Shown here: positions 1 through 7,729 of the stretch, piece by piece
How positions within the stretch are numbered: the first letter of the stretch is position 1
Layout of the letters: every line of letters starts with the position of its first letter
Origin: an uncultured Oscillospiraceae bacterium
GTDB taxonomy: Bacteria > Bacillota > Clostridia > Oscillospirales > Oscillospiraceae
DNA length: 37,355 nucleotides
Direction: 5' to 3'
NCBI GenBank assembly: GCA_947631845.1
Contig: CANRMY010000022.1
Coordinates: 1-37,355 of the forward strand
Notes under the pieces: model-generated
What the model was told of the DNA's origin: nothing
Database searches by the model: none
The model's input: only the letters and a program-made list of their open reading frames with translations
Position numbers and translations under genes: made by a program

Positions 1-7
1 TCCTCAT
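1..7 (-). CDS. Start of a divergent gene cut off by the window edge
   Basis: Only the ATG (7-5) and one further codon lie inside the window, so the product cannot be named. The call rests on an AAAGGGG-like ribosome site 8-9 nt upstream and a good promoter further upstream on the same strand (29-57). Its divergent position next to the rhamnose mutarotase gene would suit a regulator or transporter of the same sugar system, but that is inference. Confidence 0.35.
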
Positions 8-28
8 GGTAGACACCCCTTTCAGAGA

Positions 29-57
29 ATTTTATCATTCCCTCTTTCGGTTGTCCA
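29..57 (-). promoter_or_regulatory. SigA-type promoter of the divergent left-edge gene
   Basis: Read on the minus strand, TGGACA (57-52) and TAAAAT (34-29) are separated by exactly 17 bp. The predicted start of transcription is about 15 nt before the ATG at position 7, leaving room only for the ribosome site. Confidence 0.55.
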
Positions 58-91
58 CTTTTACTATACAACTTTCTTTTCTCTTTTTGCA

Positions 92-131
92 AGCTTTTTC
101 TCTTTTCCATTTTGGGAAAAGAGAAAAAGCT
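92..131 (+). promoter_or_regulatory. 17-bp perfect hairpin in the rhaM upstream region
   Basis: AGCTTTTTCTCTTTTCC (92-108) and its exact reverse complement (115-131) flank a 6-nt loop. It lies 52 nt before the rhaM ATG, between the divergent promoter and the ribosome site. No T-run follows the stem, so it is not a standard terminator in the + direction. It may be a repressor operator or an mRNA-stability/attenuation structure. I saw no convincing -35/-10 pair for rhaM itself. Confidence 0.5.
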
Positions 132-182
132 GATTTCCTCCGCCCTTTTAAGGACGGAAACATAAAAAGGAGGTATTTCCCT

Positions 183-500
183 ATGGAACGTATGGCATGG
201 AAGGGGCGCATCAAGCCTGGATGCAAGGCCGAGTATGTGCGCCGGCACAACGAGATCTGGCCGGAGATGGTGGAGGTGCTGAAAGCCGCCGGGATCTGCA
301 ATTACACCATTTTCGCCAACGGCGAGGAGCTTTTCGGCTACTACGAGTGCGAGAAGGGCATCGAATTTGCCGAGCGCACCCAGGCCCAGAGCGCCGTGGT
401 GGACCGGTGGAACGAGTACATGAAGGATATCCTGGAGCTGGAGATGGATCCGGTCACCGGCGCGCAGCCCAAGCTGGAGCCGGTGTTCCGCCTTGACTGA
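183..500 (+). CDS. rhaM: L-rhamnose mutarotase (RhaM family)
   Basis: The 105-aa product matches the small RhaM/YiiL family, which interconverts the alpha and beta anomers of L-rhamnose so that released sugar can enter catabolism. Family features visible are the N-terminal MAWKGRIKPG segment, the RRHNEIWPEM motif containing the family's conserved histidine, the central NYTIF...FGYYE strands, and a tail ending EPVFRLD. The reading frame stays open upstream to position 6, but the ATG at 183 has a strong AAGGAGG site 8 nt before it and gives the usual family length, so it is chosen. It is followed 11 nt later by the GH105 gene, and the pair probably forms one transcript for rhamnogalacturonan or rhamnoside use. 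Confidence 0.9.
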   Translation: MERMAWKGRIKPGCKAEYVRRHNEIWPEMVEVLKAAGICNYTIFANGEELFGYYECEKGIEFAERTQAQSAVVDRWNEYMKDILELEMDPVTGAQPKLEPVFRLD

Positions 501-511
501 GGAGGGTGAAC

Positions 512-1558
512 ATGAAGCTTGATTTTGACAAGGAGCAGGTGCTGAAGGCCATGGACGCGGTGGTGGAGCGCACCATGCGCATGGATATGACCTGGGACTG
601 GCCCTGCGGCGTGGCCTACTACGGCATCTGCGAGGCCTTTGAGGCCACGGGAAAGCGGGAATATCTGGACGCCGTGCGGGCCCGCGTGGATGAATTCCTG
701 GAGATCGGCCTGCCCACCTGGACGGTGAACACCTGCTCCATGGGCCATTGCTGCTTGAGCCTCTACCAGCACACCGGGGAGAAGAAGTACCTGGACGTGG
801 TCATGAGCAAGATCGACTACCTCAAACATTCCGCTCTTCGCTTCGGCGACCATGTCCTCCAGCACACCGTCTCTGCCAACAACGACTTCCCCGAGCAGGC
901 GTGGGCCGACACCCTCTTTATGGCGGCCTTCTTCATGCTGAGGGTGGGCGTGGAGCTCAAAGACGAGGAGCTCATTGACGACGCCCTGAACCAGTGGTAC
1001 TGGCACATCAAATATTTGCAGGATCCGGCCACGGGTCTCTATTACCACGGGTACAACAACATAACCGGGGATCACATGTCCGGCTTCTATTGGGGCCGGG
1101 CCAACGCTTGGGCGGCCTACACCATGTCCCAGGTGGGCGCCCGCCTGCCCCAGGCCTACCTCTACCCCAAGTTTCTGGACGTGACCGGCTCTTTAAACGA
1201 CCAGCTGGCGGCCCTGAAGCTCTGCCAGACGGAGAACGGCCTCTGGCGCACCATCCTGGACGACCCGGACAGCTACGAGGAGGTGTCCGCCTCCGCCGGC
1301 ATCGCCGCCGCCATGGTCTGCAAGGGCAACCCCCTGCACATCAAGTACATCAACCGGGCCATCCCCGGCATCCTCCAAAATATCTCCCCGGACGGCCGGG
1401 TGCTGAACGTCTCCGGCGGCACCGCCGTCATGCGGGACCGGGACGGCTACCGGAACATCAGCCGTGATTGGATCCAGGGCTGGGGACAGGGCCTGGCGCT
1501 GGCCTTCCTGGCGGGCGTCCTCCGTTACGACCAGTCCGAGGGCGCGAATTCCCTATAA
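512..1558 (+). CDS. GH105 unsaturated rhamnogalacturonyl hydrolase (YteR/YesR type)
   Basis: This 348-aa protein resembles GH105 (GH88-like) enzymes that hydrate the 4,5-unsaturated uronic acid left on rhamnogalacturonan oligosaccharides by pectate-type lyases, freeing the rhamnose-containing remainder. It has the (alpha/alpha)6-barrel pattern, with MTWDWPCGVAYYG near residue 26, QAWADTLFMA at 129-138 (D133 in the position of the catalytic Asp of YteR), GFYWGRANAW at 191-200, and a C-terminal DWIQGWGQGLAL segment. No signal peptide is seen, so it acts in the cytoplasm on imported oligosaccharides. The ATG at 512 follows GGAGGG by 5 nt; an in-frame GTG at 506 overlaps that ribosome site and is rejected. 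It is about 348 aa, close to the family's usual 360-380. It is paired with rhaM. Confidence 0.88.
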   Translation: MKLDFDKEQVLKAMDAVVERTMRMDMTWDWPCGVAYYGICEAFEATGKREYLDAVRARVDEFLEIGLPTWTVNTCSMGHCCLSLYQHTGEKKYLDVVMSKIDYLKHSALRFGDHVLQHTVSANNDFPEQAWADTLFMAAFFMLRVGVELKDEELIDDALNQWYWHIKYLQDPATGLYYHGYNNITGDHMSGFYWGRANAWAAYTMSQVGARLPQAYLYPKFLDVTGSLNDQLAALKLCQTENGLWRTILDDPDSYEEVSASAGIAAAMVCKGNPLHIKYINRAIPGILQNISPDGRVLNVSGGTAVMRDRDGYRNISRDWIQGWGQGLALAFLAGVLRYDQSEGANSL

Positions 1559-1560
1559 AA

Positions 1561-1596
1561 CACAAAAACCGTTGCCTCCGGGCGACGGTTTTTGTG
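1561..1596 (+). terminator. Intrinsic terminator after the rhaM-GH105 operon
   Basis: A 12-bp perfect stem (1561-1572 with 1585-1596) extends by four more pairs, one of them G-U, to a TCCG tetraloop. The 3' arm contains a run of five T and is followed by TGTGTATGC and then TTTTTT. It begins 3 nt after the GH105 stop codon. Confidence 0.75.
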
Positions 1597-1615
1597 TGTA
1601 TGCATTTTTTCGGCC

Positions 1616-1645
1616 TTGACCACTGTGATGCATGGATGATACAAT
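1616..1645 (+). promoter_or_regulatory. Probable promoter of the polysaccharide deacetylase gene
   Basis: TTGACC (1616-1621) and TACAAT (1640-1645) are separated by 18 bp. The predicted transcript begins near 1652, just where the first of three leader hairpins starts. Confidence 0.45.
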
Positions 1646-1650
1646 CATGT

Positions 1651-1770
1651 GGTAGAATATCCGCAAGGCGGATATTCTATATGATTTAAGCCGTTTTTCT
1701 CCCCGGCTGACGCCGGGAACCGAAAAACATGGCACATTCTACCATCCCCGCGCGGCGGGTATGGTAGAAT
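1651..1770 (+). promoter_or_regulatory. Three-hairpin 5' leader of the deacetylase gene
   Basis: Three inverted repeats follow one another. Hairpin 1 is a 12-bp perfect stem with an AAG loop (1653-1679). Hairpin 2 is a composite stem (1690-1733) with GTTTTTC/GAAAAAC outer and CCCGGC/GCCGGG inner arms. Hairpin 3 (1736-1770) has the perfect 10-bp arms ATTCTACCAT/ATGGTAGAAT. GGTAGAAT occurs at both 1651 and 1763, and its complement ATTCTACC lies at 1736, so hairpins 1 and 3 could swap partners. That would make the leader switch-like. No known RNA class was recognised. Confidence 0.4.
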
Positions 1771-1806
1771 AAGATTCAGATCCCACAGAGAGAAAGAGGG
1801 AGAGAT

Positions 1807-2853
1807 ATGAAAAATGTGTGGAAGCTTGTGGCGGCGGTGCTGGCGGCGTGCGTGCTGGCGGGGGTGCCGGCGTTTTTCGCCCTCCGGGAGCACAGAGCCT
1901 TGGGGGAGATGACCGCCAGGGCGGAGAGCCTGCGGGCGGAGGCCGACAGCGCGGAAGCGGCGCGGGACGGGCTGACCCGGGAGCTTTCCGACGCCCGGGA
2001 ACAGCTGGACAGCCAGGGGGCGGCGCTTGACGCGGCGAAGGGGGAGCTGGACAGCGCCGCGTCGGAGCGGGACGGGCTGGCCGCTCAGCTGGAGGAGGCC
2101 CAGGCGAAAATCCGGGAGCTCAGCCAAACGCCGCGCTTTGACCCCGACGGGCCGGCGTATCAGCAGCTCTACCCGGACTTTTACGCGCCCCAGCCCCTGG
2201 ACGCCTCCCAGGCCCCCGCCCAGGTCATCTACCTGACCTTCGACGACGGCCCCTCCGTCCAGACGGGCAAGGTGCTGGAGATTTTGGCCCGAGAGAACAT
2301 CAAGGCCACCTTCTTCATCGTGGGGCGCAGTGGGGCGGCCAGCCCCGATACCCTGCGGGCCATGGTGAAGGCCGGCCACACCGTGGGGATGCACTCCTGG
2401 TCCCACGAGTACAAGACCATCTATGCCAGTGTGGAGGCGTTTTTGGCGGATATGTACAAGGTGTTCACGCTGATCCGGGACGAGACGGGCGTCACCCCCA
2501 CCTACTTCCGGTTCCCCGGCGGCAGTACCAACAGCTACGACTACGGCATCTATCAGGACATCACCGCCGAGATGCTCCGCCGGGGCTTCGTGCCCTGCGA
2601 CTGGAATATGTCGGCCCAGGACGCCACCAAGACGCCCCTGCCCCCGGAGCAGATCGTGGCCAACGTCCTCAGCGCCGGGAACGTGGCCCGCGGCGTGGTG
2701 CTGATGCACGACTCCAAGCCCCGCGCCACCACCGTGGAGGCCCTGCCCGATCTCATCGCCGCCCTGCGCCAGCGCGGCTATACCTTCGCGCCCCTGACGC
2801 CGGAGGTGAAGCCCACCCTGTTCAATTACAAAAATTTCGAGCAGATGCCCTGA
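1807..2853 (+). CDS. Membrane-anchored polysaccharide deacetylase (NodB/CE4)
   Basis: The 348-aa protein has an N-terminal membrane anchor (about residues 5-26), a heptad-rich Ala/Glu/Arg coiled coil (about 30-107), and a NodB domain (about 138-330). All CE4 motifs are present: TFDDGP (144-149, with D146 and D147), the metal-binding HSWSH (H196, H200), RFPGG (R235), DW (265-266) and LMHD (H301). The enzyme is therefore predicted to be active, removing N-acetyl groups from a cell-surface glycan, probably peptidoglycan, outside the membrane. The coiled coil may set its distance from the membrane or form oligomers. The ATG follows a purine-rich GAGGGAGAG site. It stands alone between terminators, with its own promoter and structured leader. 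Confidence 0.9.
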   Translation: MKNVWKLVAAVLAACVLAGVPAFFALREHRALGEMTARAESLRAEADSAEAARDGLTRELSDAREQLDSQGAALDAAKGELDSAASERDGLAAQLEEAQAKIRELSQTPRFDPDGPAYQQLYPDFYAPQPLDASQAPAQVIYLTFDDGPSVQTGKVLEILARENIKATFFIVGRSGAASPDTLRAMVKAGHTVGMHSWSHEYKTIYASVEAFLADMYKVFTLIRDETGVTPTYFRFPGGSTNSYDYGIYQDITAEMLRRGFVPCDWNMSAQDATKTPLPPEQIVANVLSAGNVARGVVLMHDSKPRATTVEALPDLIAALRQRGYTFAPLTPEVKPTLFNYKNFEQMP

Positions 2854-2885
2854 TAAACATTGCTTTAACATCAAAAGCAAATTAT

Positions 2886-2925
2886 AAAAAAGCCGGACGG
2901 GAGAGAATTCCCGTCCGGCTTTTTT
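2886..2925. terminator. Bidirectional terminator between the deacetylase and GH35 genes
   Basis: A 16-bp perfect stem, AAAAAAGCCGGACGGG (2886-2901) with its complement (2910-2925), flanks an 8-nt loop. It ends in T6 on both strands, so it can stop the deacetylase transcript (+) and the GH2-GH35 transcript (-). Confidence 0.85.
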
Positions 2926-2965
2926 GCAGAAAGTAGAAATAATTAAAAATATTATAAAAATATGC

Positions 2966-2994
2966 TTGACAAATACTTTGGCTTGTGGTATAAT
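2966..2994 (+). promoter_or_regulatory. Perfect consensus promoter directed antisense into the GH35 gene
   Basis: TTGACA (2966-2971), a 17-bp spacer ending GTGG, and TATAAT (2989-2994) form an exact SigA consensus in AT-rich DNA. Transcription would start near 3001, which is 11 bp before the stop codon of the oppositely oriented GH35 gene. No + strand gene follows, so the transcript would be antisense RNA, or the promoter is left over from a rearrangement. Confidence 0.7.
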
Positions 2995-3011
2995 ATGCCT
3001 GTAACCGAAGC

Positions 3012-4967
3012 TCAGGGCTCCAGATATACGTCCTGGCGGGGGGCGGTGCAGGCCAGCAGGCACCGGTGCCCAAAGAGCCGGGCGGCCGGGAGCCGCCAGG
3101 GGAGGGTGTCGTAGAACTTATCGGCGGCCAGAACGCCGTCCACATAGAGCTGGGCGATGTCGAAGGGGAACGCCAGCGTGACAAAGCCCCGATCCCCCGT
3201 CACCTCCAGGCGGCGCCAGACCGTCTCCCTGGGCCCGGCCAGCGCCAGCTCCTCCGCCCAACGCGGCAGGGGGTCGGGGGCGGCACAGGGGGTGAGGGTG
3301 AAGGGCGCCTCCGGCGGGGCGGGGCTGTCGTCAAAGCGCGTTTTTCCGTCCACCCGCCGGAGCCGCAGGGCCCGCTCCCAGGGGAGGGTACGGACGGTGA
3401 TACCACCCACGGCCAAATCCGAGATCTTATCCCCGGATGCCGTGATTGTCCCCCGCCCGGAAAAGGCGTATCGCGGTGGGATGCCGGGGACGGCGGCAAA
3501 GACAAAGACATCCCCCTCCCGCAAGGTAAGCTGCGCCGTGGCCCATTGGAGCGTCTCTCCGCCCAGGGTAAGCCCGAAGGGCAGGATAAAGGCGGTGTCG
3601 CCCCGGACGTTGATGGGCGGGAACCGCGTACCCGGGGGCAGGAGCACCGCGTTTTCCACGTCCCGGAGCCTCAGATGGCGCTGGTGGTGGTTCACGAAGA
3701 CGAAGCCGCCGTGCCCGTCGGTGCGCATGGCGTACCTCAGGCGCGTACAGTCCGTCTCCGGCACGAATTCCGCCGCCGGGACGTGCTCCATGGGGGCCAG
3801 GACGGCCCCGAAATCCTGTATAAACAGGTGCAGGAGATTCAGAAGCCCGTAGTGGGGCCGCTCCTCGCCATAGGCGGAGAGGGGGGCCTGAAAGTCGTAG
3901 TCCAGGATAGGCAGGTCGTTGGGATAGCCGGTGGCGGTTGACTCCTGGAGGGTGGTTTTGCCGATCTTGTTGACGCCGCCGTGGTACATGTAATACCCCG
4001 CCAGGTTGTTGCCGCACCCCAGCTTCACCAGGCTCATGGCGTACACGTCCATGGGGCTGACGGCGGGCCGCCGGTGGAGGGTGGGCTGGATACCGCCGCC
4101 CAGCTCGCAGGTGGCGAAGGGGTAGCGCTCGTAGGGGAGGCGCCAGCCGTCGGGGGCCGTGCCGCCCAGAAGATCCATCCCCACGGCGGAGTCGTTACGC
4201 TGGGGATCGAAGGCGTGGTGGGTACACAGGGGCAGCTCCTCTATAGTCCGCGCCCAGGGGGCGTCGGCGTAGCCGCCAAACACGGGGAGGAACTCGTCTA
4301 CGGGGATCCTGGCCCCAAAGCGGCTGTTCCAGCCGGTGACCGTCCAGAGGGGCGCTTCAAAGCCGATCTCCCGCGCCAGATTTTTCAGCGCCAGCAGGTG
4401 CTCCGGGGCGTCCACCAGCTCGTTTTCGATCTGGATACCCACGATGGGGCCGCCGTCCCTGTAAAAAAGCCCCTCCACCTGGTCGTAGATGTGCTGATAC
4501 CAGCGACCGGCCTTCTCCAGGTAGCCGGGGTTGTTGTCCCGCGCCTTGAAGGGCTTTTGGAGGAGCCAGTCGGGCAGGCCGCCGTTGCGCACCTCCCCGT
4601 GGCACCAGGGGCCGATGCGCAAGAAGACCTCCAGGCCCTGCCGGGCACATTCCTCCACAAAGGCCCGGATATCCCGGTCGCCGGTGAAGTCAAAGACCCC
4701 CTCCGTCCCCTCGTGGTAGATCCAGAAGAGGTAGGTGGAGACGATGCCAACGCCGCCGGCGCGAATCTTTTGAAGCTCCCGGGGCCAGTTTTCCCGGCTG
4801 TCCCGGACGAAGTGGTATTCGCCCATCACCGGCAGCCAGGGCGCCCCGCCCCGCTCAAGGTACCGGGAGGTGACGTCGATCCGCTCCCCCCGGGGATTGG
4901 CCCCGCCCAGGCGCAGATGGCCCCGCAGAAGCGGCGCGGGCGTATAGCGCTGAAAGCGGTAGTCCAT
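3012..4967 (-). CDS. GH35 beta-galactosidase-type glycosidase
   Basis: This 651-aa product has the GH35 TIM-barrel signatures. The substrate-pocket motif GPWCHGEVRNGGLPDWL is at 119-135, the acid/base motif GIQIENEL at 177-184 (E183), and the probable nucleophile lies in ATCELGGG (E288). Later parts look like the small beta domains and jelly-roll found after GH35 barrels. The family mostly cleaves terminal beta-galactose; the exact linkage cannot be told. No signal peptide is visible, so it probably acts in the cytoplasm. Its ATG lies 1 nt after the stop of the upstream GH2 gene, with GGAG inside the GH2 3' end, so the two are translationally linked. The pair probably trims galactosylated plant oligosaccharides alongside the rhamnogalacturonan enzymes. 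Confidence 0.88.
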   Translation of the reverse strand: MDYRFQRYTPAPLLRGHLRLGGANPRGERIDVTSRYLERGGAPWLPVMGEYHFVRDSRENWPRELQKIRAGGVGIVSTYLFWIYHEGTEGVFDFTGDRDIRAFVEECARQGLEVFLRIGPWCHGEVRNGGLPDWLLQKPFKARDNNPGYLEKAGRWYQHIYDQVEGLFYRDGGPIVGIQIENELVDAPEHLLALKNLAREIGFEAPLWTVTGWNSRFGARIPVDEFLPVFGGYADAPWARTIEELPLCTHHAFDPQRNDSAVGMDLLGGTAPDGWRLPYERYPFATCELGGGIQPTLHRRPAVSPMDVYAMSLVKLGCGNNLAGYYMYHGGVNKIGKTTLQESTATGYPNDLPILDYDFQAPLSAYGEERPHYGLLNLLHLFIQDFGAVLAPMEHVPAAEFVPETDCTRLRYAMRTDGHGGFVFVNHHQRHLRLRDVENAVLLPPGTRFPPINVRGDTAFILPFGLTLGGETLQWATAQLTLREGDVFVFAAVPGIPPRYAFSGRGTITASGDKISDLAVGGITVRTLPWERALRLRRVDGKTRFDDSPAPPEAPFTLTPCAAPDPLPRWAEELALAGPRETVWRRLEVTGDRGFVTLAFPFDIAQLYVDGVLAADKFYDTLPWRLPAARLFGHRCLLACTAPRQDVYLEP

Positions 4968-4968
4968 G

Positions 4969-7614
4969 TCAGATCGCTCCTTCCATGATTTTCCGGATCG
5001 TCTCCGGGGTCATGACCTGCCGGGGCGCGAAGTCCGGGGAGGCCATGTAGGCGTAGAGGGCGTTTTGGAGCGCCCGGGCCTCGGGGGCGTCGAGGCGGTG
5101 AAGGCCGAAGGTGCTGACCAGGAGCCGTCCGGCCAGGCACCGGCACTCGAAGAGGCAGGACAGGGCCCGGAGATAGGCGTAGGAGTCCATCAGCGTGACG
5201 ATGCTCTCCGTCCCCTCCGGGACCCGGAGGGCGTAAGCGCCGGCGAGACCGCGCCATTGGTAATCGGTATGGGATCCGGTGGGGAAGCCCTTGAAAACCG
5301 GGTGCCGGTCATCGATCAGCAGGCCCATGGCCCCGGACTGCTGGGGGAAGGTGCCCACGGACCAGAAATCCGTGGAGAACTGCCCCTTGACCGCCCCCGG
5401 CGGGGTGTCCTCATCGAAATCCGGTGCCAGGAGCACCGCGCCGCCCCGGCTTAAGACCCCCAGGGCCGCCGCGTCCAGCGTCCGGCACTCATGGACGCCG
5501 GCGGGACGCAGGGCTGTCTCGTTGGGATAGACCCAGATGTCATAGGCGTTTTGGGCCCCGGCCAGGGCGAGGGTCAGGGTGTACGCGGCGGGGGCGGGAA
5601 GGCTTGTTAAGGGGACCGTCAGCGTCCCCAGCTCCGTGAGGCCGCCGGGGCCCGCCGTCACGGGCGGCAGGGCGCCGCCTCTTTCCGCGCCGGGGCCGGC
5701 GAGACGCCAGCGGGGCGTGTCCGTCAGGGCGTTCTTGCCGTAATTGGCCATCAGGCACCGGGCCGTCAGGGTCCCCCCGGCGGCGAAGGTGCGGGTCTTC
5801 AGGCGGATCAGGGGCAGGACGCCGGTGAAAAACGACCGGAACCGCTCCGGGCGGGCGAAGGCGCAGGGCTTGGGCTCCAGGTGCGCGTTCAGCATCCCCA
5901 CCAGAGCCGTGCCCTGGCCGGGGAAGTCCTGGAGGCCCAGCAGGCCAATCCCCCCGAGGCCAGGGGTGGCCAGGGCGGCCTCTACCTCCGCCCGGTAGCA
6001 CAGCCGGGAGAGCTCCCCGGAGGCGGCGACGTAGTCCCCCCAGCGGGGCAGGAGGCCCCGGCGCTCCACGCGCTCCCGGATGAGCCGCAGATTGGCCGGA
6101 TCCGTGACACCGCGAAAGGCGTCCAGCTCCGCAAAATCCGGCAGGACCTCATACTGGCCCACCTCAAAGGACATCACCGGGCCGGAAAAATCCGCGCGGG
6201 CGGCGGCCATCGCCTCCGTGTAGTCCGTATCCAGGGGCTTGCCCTCGTTGAGCCAGCCGGTCATACCGGCGTTGGCGGCCCGGAGCGGGCGGCCCAGCCA
6301 GGCGCAGGAGGTGTAGTAATCCGCGCCGGCGTCGGGCTTCCGCTGGCCGTAGTCGTTGTTGGAGCCGGGGGCGTAGAGGCGGGTGTCGTCCAGGGCATGA
6401 GCCAGGGCCAGAAGCTCCTCCATAAAGGCGCGGCCGGCCTCCCCGGCCTGGAGCTCGTTGCCCAGGGAGAGCATCACGAAGGAGGGGTGGTTGGCGTAGG
6501 TTTTCAGAATTTCGCGCAGCTCCGTCCGGTAGTAGTTACGGCTCACCTCGTCCCCGAAGGCGTCGCGCGGGTCCCAGAGGGACAGCTCCGGCTGGAGGAG
6601 CAGGCCCAGCTCGTCGGCGGCCTCAAAGACGGCCTCCGGGGGGCAGTGGGAGTGGAAGCGCAGATGGTTGACGCCGTAGGCGCTGTAGGTCCGCAAAATT
6701 TTCCGCCAGCTGCCCGTGTCCATGGGCTCATAGCCCGTCTCGGGGAAGACGGCGCAGTTGGCCTCGCTCCGCAGAAAGAGCTTCCGACCGTTGAGGGCGA
6801 ACATCCCCTCCAGGGCGGTGAAGGAGCGGACGCCGAAGCGGACGCTCAGGCGCTCCGCGCCCAGGGCGGCGGTGAGGGTGTAGAGGTTCCCCTCCTCCTC
6901 GTCCCAGCGGCGCACGTCCCGGCGCAACGGCAGGAGGCAGATCCCCGCGGCGCTGTCCACAGCGGCGGGTGCCTCCAGGGCGTCGCACGAAAACCGCACC
7001 GGCTCGCTTGTCTCCCCGTCCACCTCCCAGCGGAGCTCCAGCTTGTCCCCCCGGGGGTAGACCCGCAGGGAGGCGAAAAAGGCGCTGTCATGGAGGACAA
7101 GGCCCACGCGGCCCAGGACGCCGTTCCAGTTGGTCTGCGTCTCGTCGGTGGCGGCGGAGGAGGCCAGAAGGGCGCGCCGGGGCCAGCCGGGGTAGGAGTT
7201 GTCCGAAATAAGCAAAAATTCGTCGTCCCCGGTGAGAAGACCCGTTACCTCAAAGCGCCGGGGCGTGGAGAGGGTGGGGGGATCGGCCTCCGGGGCCGGG
7301 ACGCCGTTGACGTAGAGCTTCAGCGCCCTGGCCCGGCCGCAGACGAAAAAGGCCCGCTTTCCCGCCGGAAGGCCGGCCTTTACCCGGCGGGTGAGGACGG
7401 CGGGGCCCTCGTAGGTCACACGCCGGGTAAACCGGGTGGCGATGACGTCCGCGCCCGCCAGGGCCGCGTTGACCCGCTCGTCCGGGTGCCAGGGCGCTTT
7501 GACGGCGTCGGGGAAGCCGATGCCGGCCTCGTCCAGGGTGCCGGGGAGGCGGACCTGGCCCCGCTGTCCGGGTATCTCACAGGCCCAGAGGCCGGAAAGA
7601 TCGATAAAATCCAT
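4969..7614 (-). CDS. Glycoside hydrolase family 2 enzyme
   Basis: The 881-aa protein has the GH2 order: an N-terminal sugar-binding beta domain (about 1-175), an immunoglobulin-like domain (about 176-270) and a TIM barrel (about 270-600), followed by about 280 C-terminal residues of beta-rich sequence. The acid/base is E387 in MLSLGNEL, and the probable nucleophile is E484 in MSFEVGQYEV. GH2 includes beta-galactosidases, beta-glucuronidases and beta-mannosidases; I cannot assign the sugar, although the GH35 partner favours a galactose-type substrate. The frame stays open upstream to 7719, but the ATG at 7614 has GGGAGG 7 nt before it and starts the canonical MDFIDLSGLW entry strand, so the shorter form is chosen. 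It is probably cytoplasmic, as no signal peptide is seen. Confidence 0.87.
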   Translation of the reverse strand: MDFIDLSGLWACEIPGQRGQVRLPGTLDEAGIGFPDAVKAPWHPDERVNAALAGADVIATRFTRRVTYEGPAVLTRRVKAGLPAGKRAFFVCGRARALKLYVNGVPAPEADPPTLSTPRRFEVTGLLTGDDEFLLISDNSYPGWPRRALLASSAATDETQTNWNGVLGRVGLVLHDSAFFASLRVYPRGDKLELRWEVDGETSEPVRFSCDALEAPAAVDSAAGICLLPLRRDVRRWDEEEGNLYTLTAALGAERLSVRFGVRSFTALEGMFALNGRKLFLRSEANCAVFPETGYEPMDTGSWRKILRTYSAYGVNHLRFHSHCPPEAVFEAADELGLLLQPELSLWDPRDAFGDEVSRNYYRTELREILKTYANHPSFVMLSLGNELQAGEAGRAFMEELLALAHALDDTRLYAPGSNNDYGQRKPDAGADYYTSCAWLGRPLRAANAGMTGWLNEGKPLDTDYTEAMAAARADFSGPVMSFEVGQYEVLPDFAELDAFRGVTDPANLRLIRERVERRGLLPRWGDYVAASGELSRLCYRAEVEAALATPGLGGIGLLGLQDFPGQGTALVGMLNAHLEPKPCAFARPERFRSFFTGVLPLIRLKTRTFAAGGTLTARCLMANYGKNALTDTPRWRLAGPGAERGGALPPVTAGPGGLTELGTLTVPLTSLPAPAAYTLTLALAGAQNAYDIWVYPNETALRPAGVHECRTLDAAALGVLSRGGAVLLAPDFDEDTPPGAVKGQFSTDFWSVGTFPQQSGAMGLLIDDRHPVFKGFPTGSHTDYQWRGLAGAYALRVPEGTESIVTLMDSYAYLRALSCLFECRCLAGRLLVSTFGLHRLDAPEARALQNALYAYMASPDFAPRQVMTPETIRKIMEGAI

Positions 7615-7648
7615 AACGTATCCTCCCGCATGAAGAGAATCTATCTTG

Positions 7649-7677
7649 ATTTTACAGGACGGGGCCGGTTTTGTAAA
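7649..7677 (-). promoter_or_regulatory. Promoter of the GH2-GH35 operon
   Basis: On the minus strand, TTTACA (7677-7672) and TAAAAT (7654-7649) are spaced 17 bp apart, placing the start about 30 nt before the GH2 ATG. The -35 hexamer overlaps the T-tract of the trp terminator. Confidence 0.6.
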
Positions 7678-7710
7678 GAAAAAAGCGGGCGGGATCCCGG
7701 AGAATCCCGC
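7676..7710 (-). terminator. Terminator of the trp operon
   Basis: GCGGGAT (7710-7704) pairs with ATCCCGC (7695-7689) on the minus strand. CCGC and a six-T run then follow. It begins about 20 nt after the trpA stop. Confidence 0.75.
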
Positions 7711-7729
7711 CGCGTTCAAAAATACCGCG

